From contig NZ_QFYR01000001.1 in the NCBI RefSeq assembly GCF_003254705.1, positions 1-64,000 of the forward strand: 64,000 bases of DNA, written 5' to 3'. Of the stretch, positions 56,965 to 64,000 are shown piece after piece. Position numbers and translations under genes: made by a program. The stretch comes from Phenylobacterium deserti. Lineage in GTDB: Bacteria; Pseudomonadota; Alphaproteobacteria; Caulobacterales; Caulobacteraceae. The notes under the pieces are model-generated. The model saw only the letters and a program-made list of their open reading frames with translations. It searched no databases and was not told the origin of the DNA. Position 1 is the first letter of the stretch; each line of letters starts with the position of its first letter.

Positions 56965-58098
56965 CTATTGAGGCAGGCTGCGACGCGGCTCGTCGTCCTC
57001 GTCGCGGCTGGTCCAGCCCTCAAGGGCCGCAAGTTCGAGCCGGTCGCGCGGCAGGGCGCCCTGGAAGTTGTCGCGCAGGAAGGCGATCAGCTTTTCGCGC
57101 ACTTCGCAGCGCAGGTCGAACAGACGCCCGGAGTCGGCGGCGCTGACCAGGATGCGCAACTCCATGGTCCGCTCGCGCGCGTCGGTGACCTGCAGCACCA
57201 CGGTGCGGCGGTCCCAAAGGGGCGAGTTCTCGACCAACTCCTTCAGCCGTTGGCGAACCGGCTCCAGCGGCGTGGTGTAGTCCACGTAGAGCATCACCGC
57301 GCCAGTGAGGGCGGCGCTGTTGCGCGTCCAGTTTTGGAAGGGGTTCTGGAGGAAATAGGTCAGCGGCAGCACCATGCGCCGCTCATCCCAGAGCTTCACA
57401 ACCACATAGGTGGCGTTGATCTCCTCGATGCGGCCCCATTCGCTCTCGACGATCACCGCGTCGTCGATCCGGATCGGCTGGGTCATGGCGATCTGGATGC
57501 CGGCGATCAGGTTGGTCAACAGGGGCTGCAGCGCCAGACCGACGATCAGACCGGCCGCCCCGCCGGCCGCCAGCAGGCTGACGCCCCACTGGCGCACCTG
57601 CGGGATGGTCATCAGCGCAAGGCCGGTGGTCAGGATGATGATGAGCACCCGCACCGCCTGCTGGAGGATGCGGACCTGAGTGAGGTGCTTGCGCGCCAGC
57701 AGGTTGTCTTCGACGTCGACCCGGTAGCGGCGCAGGTAAAGGGCGGCGGCGATCTCCGTCGCGGTCAGCATCGCCCAGCCGATCAGGCCAATGAACAGCA
57801 CCAGCAGGATGTGCTGGACCAGCGAGGTCTGTTCGCGCGTCAGGGGCGAGAGGTCGGCTGCGACGCCGAGCGCCACCACGACCATGGCCAGCCGCCCCGG
57901 CTTTCGTGTCCGGACCAGCAGCGGCCGCCAGAAGGCGTCTTCCTTCTTCTTCAGGCCGCGCTGCACCAGGCGCACGACCAAGCTGTGGAGTGTGACGGCG
58001 AGAACCACCGCCAGCGCCATCAGCACAAGGCTGAACAGCCAGGGCGGGGCCCAAGCGAAGGACCTTTGAAGATCAGCGACGAGGGTGTGCAGATTCAT
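56965..58098 (-). CDS. MscS family mechanosensitive channel
   Basis: A 377-residue membrane channel. Four or five hydrophobic helices precede the pore-lining helix (GVSLLAAGGAAGLIVGLALQ), then the MscS beta-domain (IRIDDAVIVESEWGRIEEIN, TYVVVKLWDERRMVLPLTYF) and a C-terminal alpha/beta part. It opens under membrane tension during osmotic downshock. It is the first gene of a row with two hydrophilic proteins. The gap to the 57-residue gene is 66 bases. Confidence 0.92.
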   Translation of the reverse strand: MNLHTLVADLQRSFAWAPPWLFSLVLMALAVVLAVTLHSLVVRLVQRGLKKKEDAFWRPLLVRTRKPGRLAMVVVALGVAADLSPLTREQTSLVQHILLVLFIGLIGWAMLTATEIAAALYLRRYRVDVEDNLLARKHLTQVRILQQAVRVLIIILTTGLALMTIPQVRQWGVSLLAAGGAAGLIVGLALQPLLTNLIAGIQIAMTQPIRIDDAVIVESEWGRIEEINATYVVVKLWDERRMVLPLTYFLQNPFQNWTRNSAALTGAVMLYVDYTTPLEPVRQRLKELVENSPLWDRRTVVLQVTDARERTMELRILVSAADSGRLFDLRCEVREKLIAFLRDNFQGALPRDRLELAALEGWTSRDEDDEPRRSLPQ

Positions 58099-58194
58099 CC
58101 GTCAAAACCACGGCGGCGCCCCTTCCCGCTCGCTGCAATCCCTGGCGGGCGGGAAGGTTCACCACGGCGCGCGACGGACACGCGCCGCCACCTG

Positions 58195-58689
58195 TTACTT
58201 CTTCGGCGGCTTGGCGGCCTGGACTTCGATCTCCGCCAGCATGCCGGGCGCCACCAGGGCGGCGACCTGCGAGGTGATCCGCGCCGGTTTGTTGGGCTGC
58301 TCGGCCGTGCCGAACTTGGCGCGGTAGGCTTCCATCATGCCGGCGAAGTCCATCTGGCCGCCCTTGGCCGGATCGCCGACCAGCAGCACGCGCATCATGA
58401 CCACGTCGCCGAAGCCGTAGCCCTGGGACTTCAGGATCGCTTCGATGCGATTGAGGATGCCGGTGACCTGGGTTTTGGTGTCGCCAAACTGCGTCGGCGT
58501 GCCTTGCGGCGCGCCCGCGTTCAGGGCCGGCGGCGTGATGCCGCTGACGTACAGGGTCTCGGCGCCGGCCGGGACGAGCACCGCCTGGGAGATGGCGGCC
58601 GAGGGCTCGCCGATGTGCTTGTTCTGGGCTTGCGCGCCGGTGGCGCACGCCAGGCCGGCGACCATCGCCCCGAGAACCAGTTTCCGCAT
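58195..58689 (-). CDS. Exported RidA (YjgF) family protein
   Basis: A 164-residue protein with a signal peptide at about residues 1-21 (LVLGAMVAGLACATGAQA). The RidA core follows: TLYVSGITPPALN, QVTGILNRIEAILKSQGYGF, MMRVLLVGDP, and KPARITSQVAALVAPG with the conserved arginine. RidA deaminates reactive enamines/imines from amino acid metabolism in the cytoplasm; an exported copy should act on other substrates. It ends in a lysine-rich tail. ATG preceded by a poor ribosome binding site. Confidence 0.88.
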   Translation of the reverse strand: MRKLVLGAMVAGLACATGAQAQNKHIGEPSAAISQAVLVPAGAETLYVSGITPPALNAGAPQGTPTQFGDTKTQVTGILNRIEAILKSQGYGFGDVVMMRVLLVGDPAKGGQMDFAGMMEAYRAKFGTAEQPNKPARITSQVAALVAPGMLAEIEVQAAKPPKK

Positions 58690-59628
58690 GTTGGTCTAAG
58701 CCCCTCTTCTCTTGCTACGCCCCGCCGGCCGGGCCGGTCGGCTCGGGTCAGGCGGATTGAACGACATCTTCCCGGCCTTGACCACGCAAGCCGCGGCTCA
58801 GGACGGCCGCATGAGCGCGAGCGCCGGCCGGTCGGAGCAAGCAGGCTCTACCTCGAGCCGGGCCAAGTCGAACGGCTGCGCGTCTGGTGAGCAGAACGGG
58901 CGCCATTTCGGTCAATCAGGCGGCATATTGCAGATGCCTGGGACGCGTACGCGCCGCGAATACAGGCGCAAGGCGCTCATAGATCAGGCGGCACAAAGCC
59001 GATCGACGCCTGAAGACCTGTGATGATCGGCCGATCGGCGTTGCGACACAGGCCTGCAAGGTGAGCGGGCAGATCAACACCCATCCGAGTCTTGACGGGC
59101 TGTACAGGCGCCCGCCGCACGATCTTCTGCACGTGTTTTGAGCGCGAAATGTGCGGAACGAGATCGTTTTGCGCAGATGCGGCTCATACGAATGCCTCGA
59201 ACAAGGCAATGACGTCTGTCGATCCGGGGTGGGTTTGACAGCACCCACCTTTCATGACGAGCCTGTTGCTGTCGTCGAAGTGACGGCCGAGGAATCGGCG
59301 GGAGCTTCGTCGCTAGTACATAGAAAAAGCGTCGGATCGGGATGGATGCGCCTGGAAGTGGCTCTCTCAACTTAGCCGAGAGTCGTTTCGGATGTGCGTA
59401 TATTACAGTCTAAAGTCGATCAGGATGACCAATGCAGGTCGCTCTGGTGGGTCTGAATACCGGACATCCAATTCCATCAACTCCGCTCAACTGAGCCTGG
59501 AGACGCGGCTGCATGGCCGCGGAGCTTGGGCGAGCGGCACTTTCAACTTCCTGCGCCCGGATGGGGCGCAGGCCGGTGGCTGAATGCGTCCGGCAAAGGA
59601 CGCCGTTGCTTCGAGGGGGCAATCAACA
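58690..59628. other. Long non-coding gap before the second TonB receptor
   Basis: This 939-bp gap is the longest in the window. Short frames exist on both strands but none has a ribosome binding site with plausible protein sequence. A 7-bp stem (GGTGGGT 59228-59234 with ACCCACC 59243-59249) followed by TTTC looks like a terminator. A TATATT box lies at 59399-59404. It may hold a small RNA or a long receptor leader. Confidence 0.4.
59228..59252 (+). terminator. Terminator-like hairpin in a non-coding gap
   Basis: A perfect seven-pair stem with an eight-base loop is followed by TTTC. No gene ends upstream of it on the plus strand, so if real it would end an unannotated small transcript. Confidence 0.35.
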
Positions 59629-62100
59629 ATGAAGAAGACCTATCTGGGCCTGCTGGCCGGCGCGTCGATGCTCGCCATGTTCTCCGCCGGCTCCGCGCTG
59701 GCGCAGGACACCGAAATGGAAGCCGTGATCGTGACCGGCACCCGCACCACCGGCCTCCGGGCGGTGGACAGCCCAGCGCCCGTGCAGGTGCTCGATGCGA
59801 CCGCCCTCCAACGGGTGGGCCAGTCCGACCTGATCCAGGCGATCGCCCAGAACGTGCCATCCTTCAACGCCCAGGCGTTCGGCGGCGACACCGCCAACCT
59901 GACGCTTTCGGCCAAGCTGCGGGGCCTGTCGCCTAACCACGCCCTGGTGCTGGTCAATGGCAAGCGTCGCCACGGCACGGCCAACCTCGCGGTTCTGGGC
60001 GGGCCGTTTCAAGGCGGCGCCACGGCCGACCTGAACTTCATCCCGCTGAACGCCATCGACCACGTGGAAGTGCTGCAGGACGGCGCCGCGGCCCAGTACG
60101 GCACCGACGCCATTGCCGGGGTCATCAACCTGATCCTCAAGGACAACACCGAAGGCGGAAACATCATCGTCTCGGGCGGCGAGTACATCGACGGCGGCGG
60201 CAAGACCGGCGACTTCACCGCGAACATTGGCCTCAAGCCGATGGAGAACGCCTACCTCGACCTGACTTTCGAGAGCCGCTGGCACAGCTCGAGCTTCCGG
60301 GGCGACGTCGATCCGCGAGTGATCAACACGCCCTACAACACCGCGTCCAGTTCGCGCCTGTCGCGCTACCCAGACCTGGTGAACGCCGAGCACTACCCGT
60401 ACCTGAATCGGATCGCGGGCGACGCCGAGTACCGACTGAACATCGGCGCATTTAACGCGGGCTACCGGTTCAGCGACACCCTCGAGATCTACACGTTCGG
60501 CACCTACGGCAGCAAATACGGCGCTGCGTTCGAGAACTACCGGGTGCCGAACCTGGTGATCGGACGCGACGGGACCAATCCCTATCCGCAAGGCTTCAGC
60601 CCCAAGGAAGGCATCTGGGAAGACGATTACGCCATCACCGGCGGGTTGAAGGGCGTGACCGCCGGCTGGAACTGGGACCTGTCCAGCACCTGGGGCAAGG
60701 ACGACATCAGCGTCCACACGCTGAACAGCATCAACCGCTCGCTCTATATCGACACCTCCACCGCGACCACGCCGGGCTCCTCCCCGCGCGACTTCCACGC
60801 CGGCGACTTCGTGGGCACCCAGTGGACCACCACCCTGGACCTCACCCACGACTACGAAGTGGGTATGGCGACGCCGCTCACCCTGGCGCTGGGCGCCGAG
60901 TACCGGGAGGACAGCTACGAGATCCGGCCCGGCGACGTGGGCTCGCGCTACAAGGAAGGCTCGCAGTCCTATCCGGGCTTCCAGCTGACCGACGCGGGCA
61001 AGCATGAGCGGCGCAACTGGGCGGTCTACGCCGACGTGGCCTTCTCGCCCATCGAGCCCCTCAAGCTCGACTTCGCTGTGCGCCACGAGGACTTCAGCGA
61101 CTTCGGCGACACCACCGTCTACAAGGCGACCGGCCGCTACGACTTCAGCGATATGCTCGCCATCCGCGGCACCGTCAGCACGGGCTTCCGCGCCCCGACC
61201 CTGGCGGAGTCCTACTATTCAGCGACCAACGTCTCGCCGACCTCCGCCTTCGTGCAGCTGCCGCCCAACTCGGCGGCCGCCCGGCTGGTGGGCGTGAACG
61301 GCCTGCAGCCTGAGAAGTCGACCAACTTCAGCGTGGGCTTCGTGGCGCACCCTGGCTGGGGCGTCACCGCCACCTTGGACGCCTACCAGATCGAGATCGA
61401 GGACCGCATTGTCGGCTCCGGCTCGCTCTACGGCTCCGGCGGCGCGTTCAACATCCCGGCGGTGACTGCCGCGATCATCGCCAACGGCAACTCGCTGGAC
61501 CCCACCGTCACCCAGACCGGCATCAACATCTTCACCAACGGCCTGGACACCCGCACCCGCGGCGCGGACCTGGTGGTCACCGCCACCACAGGCATGTTCG
61601 ACAAGGGCTCGGTGCAGTGGACCTTCACGGCCAACTGGAACGAGACGGAGGTCACCAAGATCGCCGCTCCGCCGGCCCAGCTGACCGGGGCCTCGCTGTT
61701 CGATCCGGGTGCGCTCTACACCCTGGAAAAGTCCTCGCCGAAGTTCCGCATCGTGGGCGGCGGCGTGTGGAACTGGGGTCCGCTCAGCATCAACTTGAAG
61801 GAGTCGCTCTACGGTCCCTCCAAGGGCATCGGCAGCCGCACGGGCGCGGTCTACTACCAGACCCGCATCAAGACGGCGGTGATCACCGACCTGGAGGTCT
61901 CCTACGAAATGGTGGAGGGCGTCCGGGTTTCGGTGGGGGCGAACAACCTGTTCAACACCTATCCGAACCGCATCAACGGGCTGCTGCGCGACGACTACCT
62001 GCGCAACAACTCCAACGCCTATGTCACTCAGTACCCCACCTTCTCCCCGTTCGGCATCAACGGCGGCTACTACTACGCCAAGCTGAACTACAGGTTCTGA
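59629..62100 (+). CDS. TonB-dependent receptor
   Basis: An 823-residue outer-membrane receptor. A signal peptide ends near ALAQ (residue 26), then VIVTGTRTTG (TonB-box region), a plug domain (LVLVNGKRRHGTANL, VEVLQDGAAAQYGTDAIAGV) and a 22-strand barrel ending KLNYRF. It belongs to the sub-type with a 'NGKRRH' plug motif, whose substrates are often plant- or polymer-derived, but this is not established here. ATG 59629 has GAGGGGG upstream. It is monocistronic, with a strong hairpin after it. Confidence 0.94.
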   Translation: MKKTYLGLLAGASMLAMFSAGSALAQDTEMEAVIVTGTRTTGLRAVDSPAPVQVLDATALQRVGQSDLIQAIAQNVPSFNAQAFGGDTANLTLSAKLRGLSPNHALVLVNGKRRHGTANLAVLGGPFQGGATADLNFIPLNAIDHVEVLQDGAAAQYGTDAIAGVINLILKDNTEGGNIIVSGGEYIDGGGKTGDFTANIGLKPMENAYLDLTFESRWHSSSFRGDVDPRVINTPYNTASSSRLSRYPDLVNAEHYPYLNRIAGDAEYRLNIGAFNAGYRFSDTLEIYTFGTYGSKYGAAFENYRVPNLVIGRDGTNPYPQGFSPKEGIWEDDYAITGGLKGVTAGWNWDLSSTWGKDDISVHTLNSINRSLYIDTSTATTPGSSPRDFHAGDFVGTQWTTTLDLTHDYEVGMATPLTLALGAEYREDSYEIRPGDVGSRYKEGSQSYPGFQLTDAGKHERRNWAVYADVAFSPIEPLKLDFAVRHEDFSDFGDTTVYKATGRYDFSDMLAIRGTVSTGFRAPTLAESYYSATNVSPTSAFVQLPPNSAAARLVGVNGLQPEKSTNFSVGFVAHPGWGVTATLDAYQIEIEDRIVGSGSLYGSGGAFNIPAVTAAIIANGNSLDPTVTQTGINIFTNGLDTRTRGADLVVTATTGMFDKGSVQWTFTANWNETEVTKIAAPPAQLTGASLFDPGALYTLEKSSPKFRIVGGGVWNWGPLSINLKESLYGPSKGIGSRTGAVYYQTRIKTAVITDLEVSYEMVEGVRVSVGANNLFNTYPNRINGLLRDDYLRNNSNAYVTQYPTFSPFGINGGYYYAKLNYRF

Positions 62101-62107
62101 TCGGGCG

Positions 62108-62136
62108 TCCCGCAGCCGCTCTCGTCGGCTGCGGGA
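62108..62136 (+). terminator. Hairpin after the second receptor
   Basis: TCCCGCAGCCG (62108-62118) pairs perfectly with CGGCTGCGGGA (62126-62136) over a seven-base loop, eight bases past the stop codon. There is no T run; position alone suggests transcript end. Confidence 0.5.
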
Positions 62137-62228
62137 TCCTCCGTCGGACGCCCGGCGCGCCCCGCCTTCCCTTGTCGGCGGCGCGTCGGGCGAACTTGTT
62201 TTCACGACCCGCGCACTATCTTGAGCAG

Positions 62229-62816
62229 ATGCCCGCCCAGCCCGGCCTGTTCGACGACGCGCCTGCCGACCTTCCCCTGACCGGCCTGCCTGAAGGCTTC
62301 CGTTATCAGCCCGCGGTGCTGTCGCTGGTCGAGGAGCGAGACCTGCTGGCCCGCTTCGAGGCCCTGCCCTTCGAGCCATTCGACTTCCAAGGCTGGAAGG
62401 CCAACCGCCACGTAATCTACTTCGGCCACGCCTATGACTTCAGCCGCGGCCGGCTGGCCGAGGCGCAGCCCATGCCGGCCTGGCTGTTGCCGTTCCGCGA
62501 TCGCGCCGCCGCGTTCGCGGGCCTGGCCCCCGAGGCCCTGCCCCACGTCCTGATCAACAAATATGCGCCGGGTGCGGGCATCGGCTGGCACCGCGACCGA
62601 CCGCAGTTTGAAGATGTTGTGGGGCTGTCGGTCGGCGCGCCCTGCATCTTCCGCCTGCGGCGGCGAACGGGGGGCGGGTTCGAGCGGGCCAGCCTCAAGG
62701 CCGAGCCGGGCTCGGCCTACCTTCTGCGGGGGCCCGCGCGAGCCGAATGGGAGCACTCGATTCCGCCGGTGGAGCAGCTGCGCTACTCCATCACATTCCG
62801 CAGCCTGCGAGGCTAG
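62229..62816 (+). CDS. AlkB-like 2-oxoglutarate/Fe(II) dioxygenase
   Basis: A 195-residue oxygenase of the AlkB superfamily. Iron ligands are His121 and Asp123 (WHRDRPQF) and His176 (EWEHSIPP); Arg185 and Arg191 in RYSITFR bind 2-oxoglutarate. VLINKYAPGAGIGW is the preceding conserved strand. AlkB repairs alkylated bases, but homologues also act on RNA or proteins. Its TAG stop shares CTAG with the convergent cyclophilin gene. Confidence 0.92.
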   Translation: MPAQPGLFDDAPADLPLTGLPEGFRYQPAVLSLVEERDLLARFEALPFEPFDFQGWKANRHVIYFGHAYDFSRGRLAEAQPMPAWLLPFRDRAAAFAGLAPEALPHVLINKYAPGAGIGWHRDRPQFEDVVGLSVGAPCIFRLRRRTGGGFERASLKAEPGSAYLLRGPARAEWEHSIPPVEQLRYSITFRSLRG

Positions 62817-63442
62817 GGCAGCCGGCGCACTTCGCGGATTGTGACCGGCTTCTCCAGGCGCTGGCCGCGGGTGTAGGCCTCTTGCCCGCCCTTGGCGGTG
62901 CGAGCACGGTTGATGCGGCGCACGACCTCCATGCCCTTCACGACATGGCCGAAGGCGGCGAAGCCCTGCCGGTCGGGATTGCGCGATCCTTCGAAGTCCA
63001 GGGCCGGCTGGTCGCCCATGACGATGAAGAACTCCGACGAGGCGGTGCCGGGCCCATCCCTCGCCATGGAGATCGCGCCGTCGTCGTGGCGAAGACCTGT
63101 TTCACTGGTCGGCTCATGCCGGATCGGGGGCAGGGGCGAGGGCCGGTCTTCCGGGCCGAGACCACCCTGCACTACGGTGATGGGATAGGCGTTGTTGTCG
63201 TTCTTGGAATGGACGACGCGATAGAAGGACCCGCCACGGAACAGCCCCTTGTCCACATAGGCGAGGAAGTTGGCGGCGGTGACGGGCGCGCGCTCCACGT
63301 CCACTTCCACCACGATCTGGCCGGCGTCTGTTTCGATCGCCACGCGGGGCAGCGGTGTCTGAGCCGCCGCCGCTCCGCCCATCAGGAGGGCCGCGAAGGC
63401 GCCCACAAGCGTCCTAAGCGTCGCGTCGCGCACAATCCGCAC
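62813..63442 (-). CDS. Exported cyclophilin-type peptidyl-prolyl isomerase
   Basis: A 209-residue protein with a signal peptide (about residues 1-27, LVGAFAALLMGGAAAAQ). The cyclophilin domain follows: VDVERAPVTAANFLAYVDKG, FRGGSFYRVVHS, ISMARDGPGTASSEFFIVMG and FAAFGHVVKGMEVV. It would speed folding of periplasmic proteins. The GTG start at 63442 follows the upstream gene's stop by one base, so the two are one operon. Confidence 0.92.
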   Translation of the reverse strand: MRIVRDATLRTLVGAFAALLMGGAAAAQTPLPRVAIETDAGQIVVEVDVERAPVTAANFLAYVDKGLFRGGSFYRVVHSKNDNNAYPITVVQGGLGPEDRPSPLPPIRHEPTSETGLRHDDGAISMARDGPGTASSEFFIVMGDQPALDFEGSRNPDRQGFAAFGHVVKGMEVVRRINRARTAKGGQEAYTRGQRLEKPVTIREVRRLP

Positions 63443-63443
63443 C

Positions 63444-63920
63444 TCAGTTGACCTTGAACTTGCCGGCCAGCACGCAGTGCGGCGTCCCGCCTTCCGAGGT
63501 CACGGTCACCGCCTGACCGAAGCCGGGGTTGAAGAACTTGTCGCCCTTCTTGGCCTCGACCCTGACGATTTGGGGGCTGGTCAGCTGGCAGACGCTGAAG
63601 CTGCCCAGACCCTTTCCGCCGTTGGTCTTCACCACCTGGCAATCCACGTGGCCGTTCGCCCTTTCAAGCTTCATATCCCAAAAGTCGGTGAGCCTCGCCT
63701 TGTGCGGGATCGCATCGAACTGAGCCTGGGTGATCTCCGGGCATGGCGCGCCGGTTATGGTCCACTCGCTGGCCGTGGCGATCGCCTCGTTGCGGGACTT
63801 CTGCCAGCTCATGAAGGTCAGGCCGCCGACCACCAGGATCGCCAGAACGCCAGCCACGGCGCTGACGATCAGGGCCAGCTTGGGTTTGGGCCCCATGCCG
63901 CGGGCTTCGTAGTCGGTCAT
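63444..63920 (-). CDS. Single-pass membrane hypothetical protein
   Basis: A 158-residue protein with one N-terminal transmembrane helix (LALIVSAVAGVLAILVVGGL) and a periplasmic domain carrying four cysteines (ITGAPCPEI, HVDCQVV, FSVCQL, PHCVLA), likely two disulfides. I recognise no family. GGGGGAGCC precedes ATG 63920. It is the first gene of the operon with the exported cyclophilin, which may help fold it. The last 80 bases of the window show no gene. Confidence 0.65.
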   Translation of the reverse strand: MTDYEARGMGPKPKLALIVSAVAGVLAILVVGGLTFMSWQKSRNEAIATASEWTITGAPCPEITQAQFDAIPHKARLTDFWDMKLERANGHVDCQVVKTNGGKGLGSFSVCQLTSPQIVRVEAKKGDKFFNPGFGQAVTVTSEGGTPHCVLAGKFKVN

Positions 63921-64000
63921 GGTCGGCTCCCCCGAGTTGTCGCCGCCGAGTAAGAGCGGGGCCGGCCAGCTTGGCAAGACTTCAGGTCTTGCTGGCGTCA

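Noticed and set aside
58712..59248. Two frames of about 100 codons in the long gap
   Set aside because: Opposite strands, no ribosome binding sites and no protein-like pattern.

Overview
The window is 64 kb of GC-rich DNA, almost all of it coding. It carries about 48 chromosomal genes and no rRNA, CRISPR array, insertion sequence, integrase or phage module. The gene set points to an alphaproteobacterium close to Caulobacter/Phenylobacterium: two TonB-dependent receptors, secreted M16 and M1 peptidases, Tat or lipoprotein leaders, a PAS single-domain protein, sfsA next to map, a two-gene methylmalonyl-CoA mutase and a CE15-type esterase. The taxonomic placement is inference from protein style, not a search result.

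Layout. 1-780 has no convincing gene. 0.8-6.1 kb: Rrf2 regulator, CBS protein, rhomboid protease, a large M16 zinc peptidase and a PAS protein whose ribosome binding site lies in a strong hairpin. 6.2-9.7 kb is the only accessory-looking stretch: a CgeB-like glycosyltransferase and three poorly conserved or secreted proteins, separated by four gaps that share a 19-bp repeat core. 9.7-15.3 kb: gamma-carbonic anhydrase, PhoH ATPase with a terminator-like leader, M1 aminopeptidase and OsmC. 15.3-24.2 kb, all on the minus strand: a membrane channel-like protein, nitronate monooxygenase, a TonB receptor and the sulfate ABC operon sbp-cysT-cysW-cysA. 24.3-29.9 kb: mutAB convergent with a hybrid histidine kinase. 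At 30 kb lies tRNA-Leu(UAA). 30.1-38.5 kb: AraC regulator, OmpA-type barrel, nuclease-fold lipoprotein, an Mfd-type translocase, a CinA-type domain protein, sfsA and map. 39-47.9 kb: an ABC ATPase with a permease-M1 peptidase fusion, a double-domain glycosyltransferase, a CE15-like esterase and radC. 48-53.3 kb: KDG kinase, tiny membrane proteins and a cyanophycin synthetase-cyanophycinase operon. 53.5-64 kb: DUF4142 lipoprotein, GDSL autotransporter, MscS with two hydrophilic small proteins, a secreted RidA, a second TonB receptor, an AlkB-like oxygenase and a secreted cyclophilin.

How it fits together. Three functional blocks stand out. The first is sulfur uptake, with an outer-membrane receptor directly upstream of a complete sulfate ABC importer. 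The second is a full synthesis and degradation pair for the nitrogen-storage polymer cyanophycin, next to a 41-codon membrane protein with a strongly folded leader. The third is a two-gene ABC exporter-like system whose permease ends in an intact zinc aminopeptidase domain. Convergent gene pairs repeatedly end on a shared CTAG/CTAA tetranucleotide, which shows how tightly the chromosome is packed.
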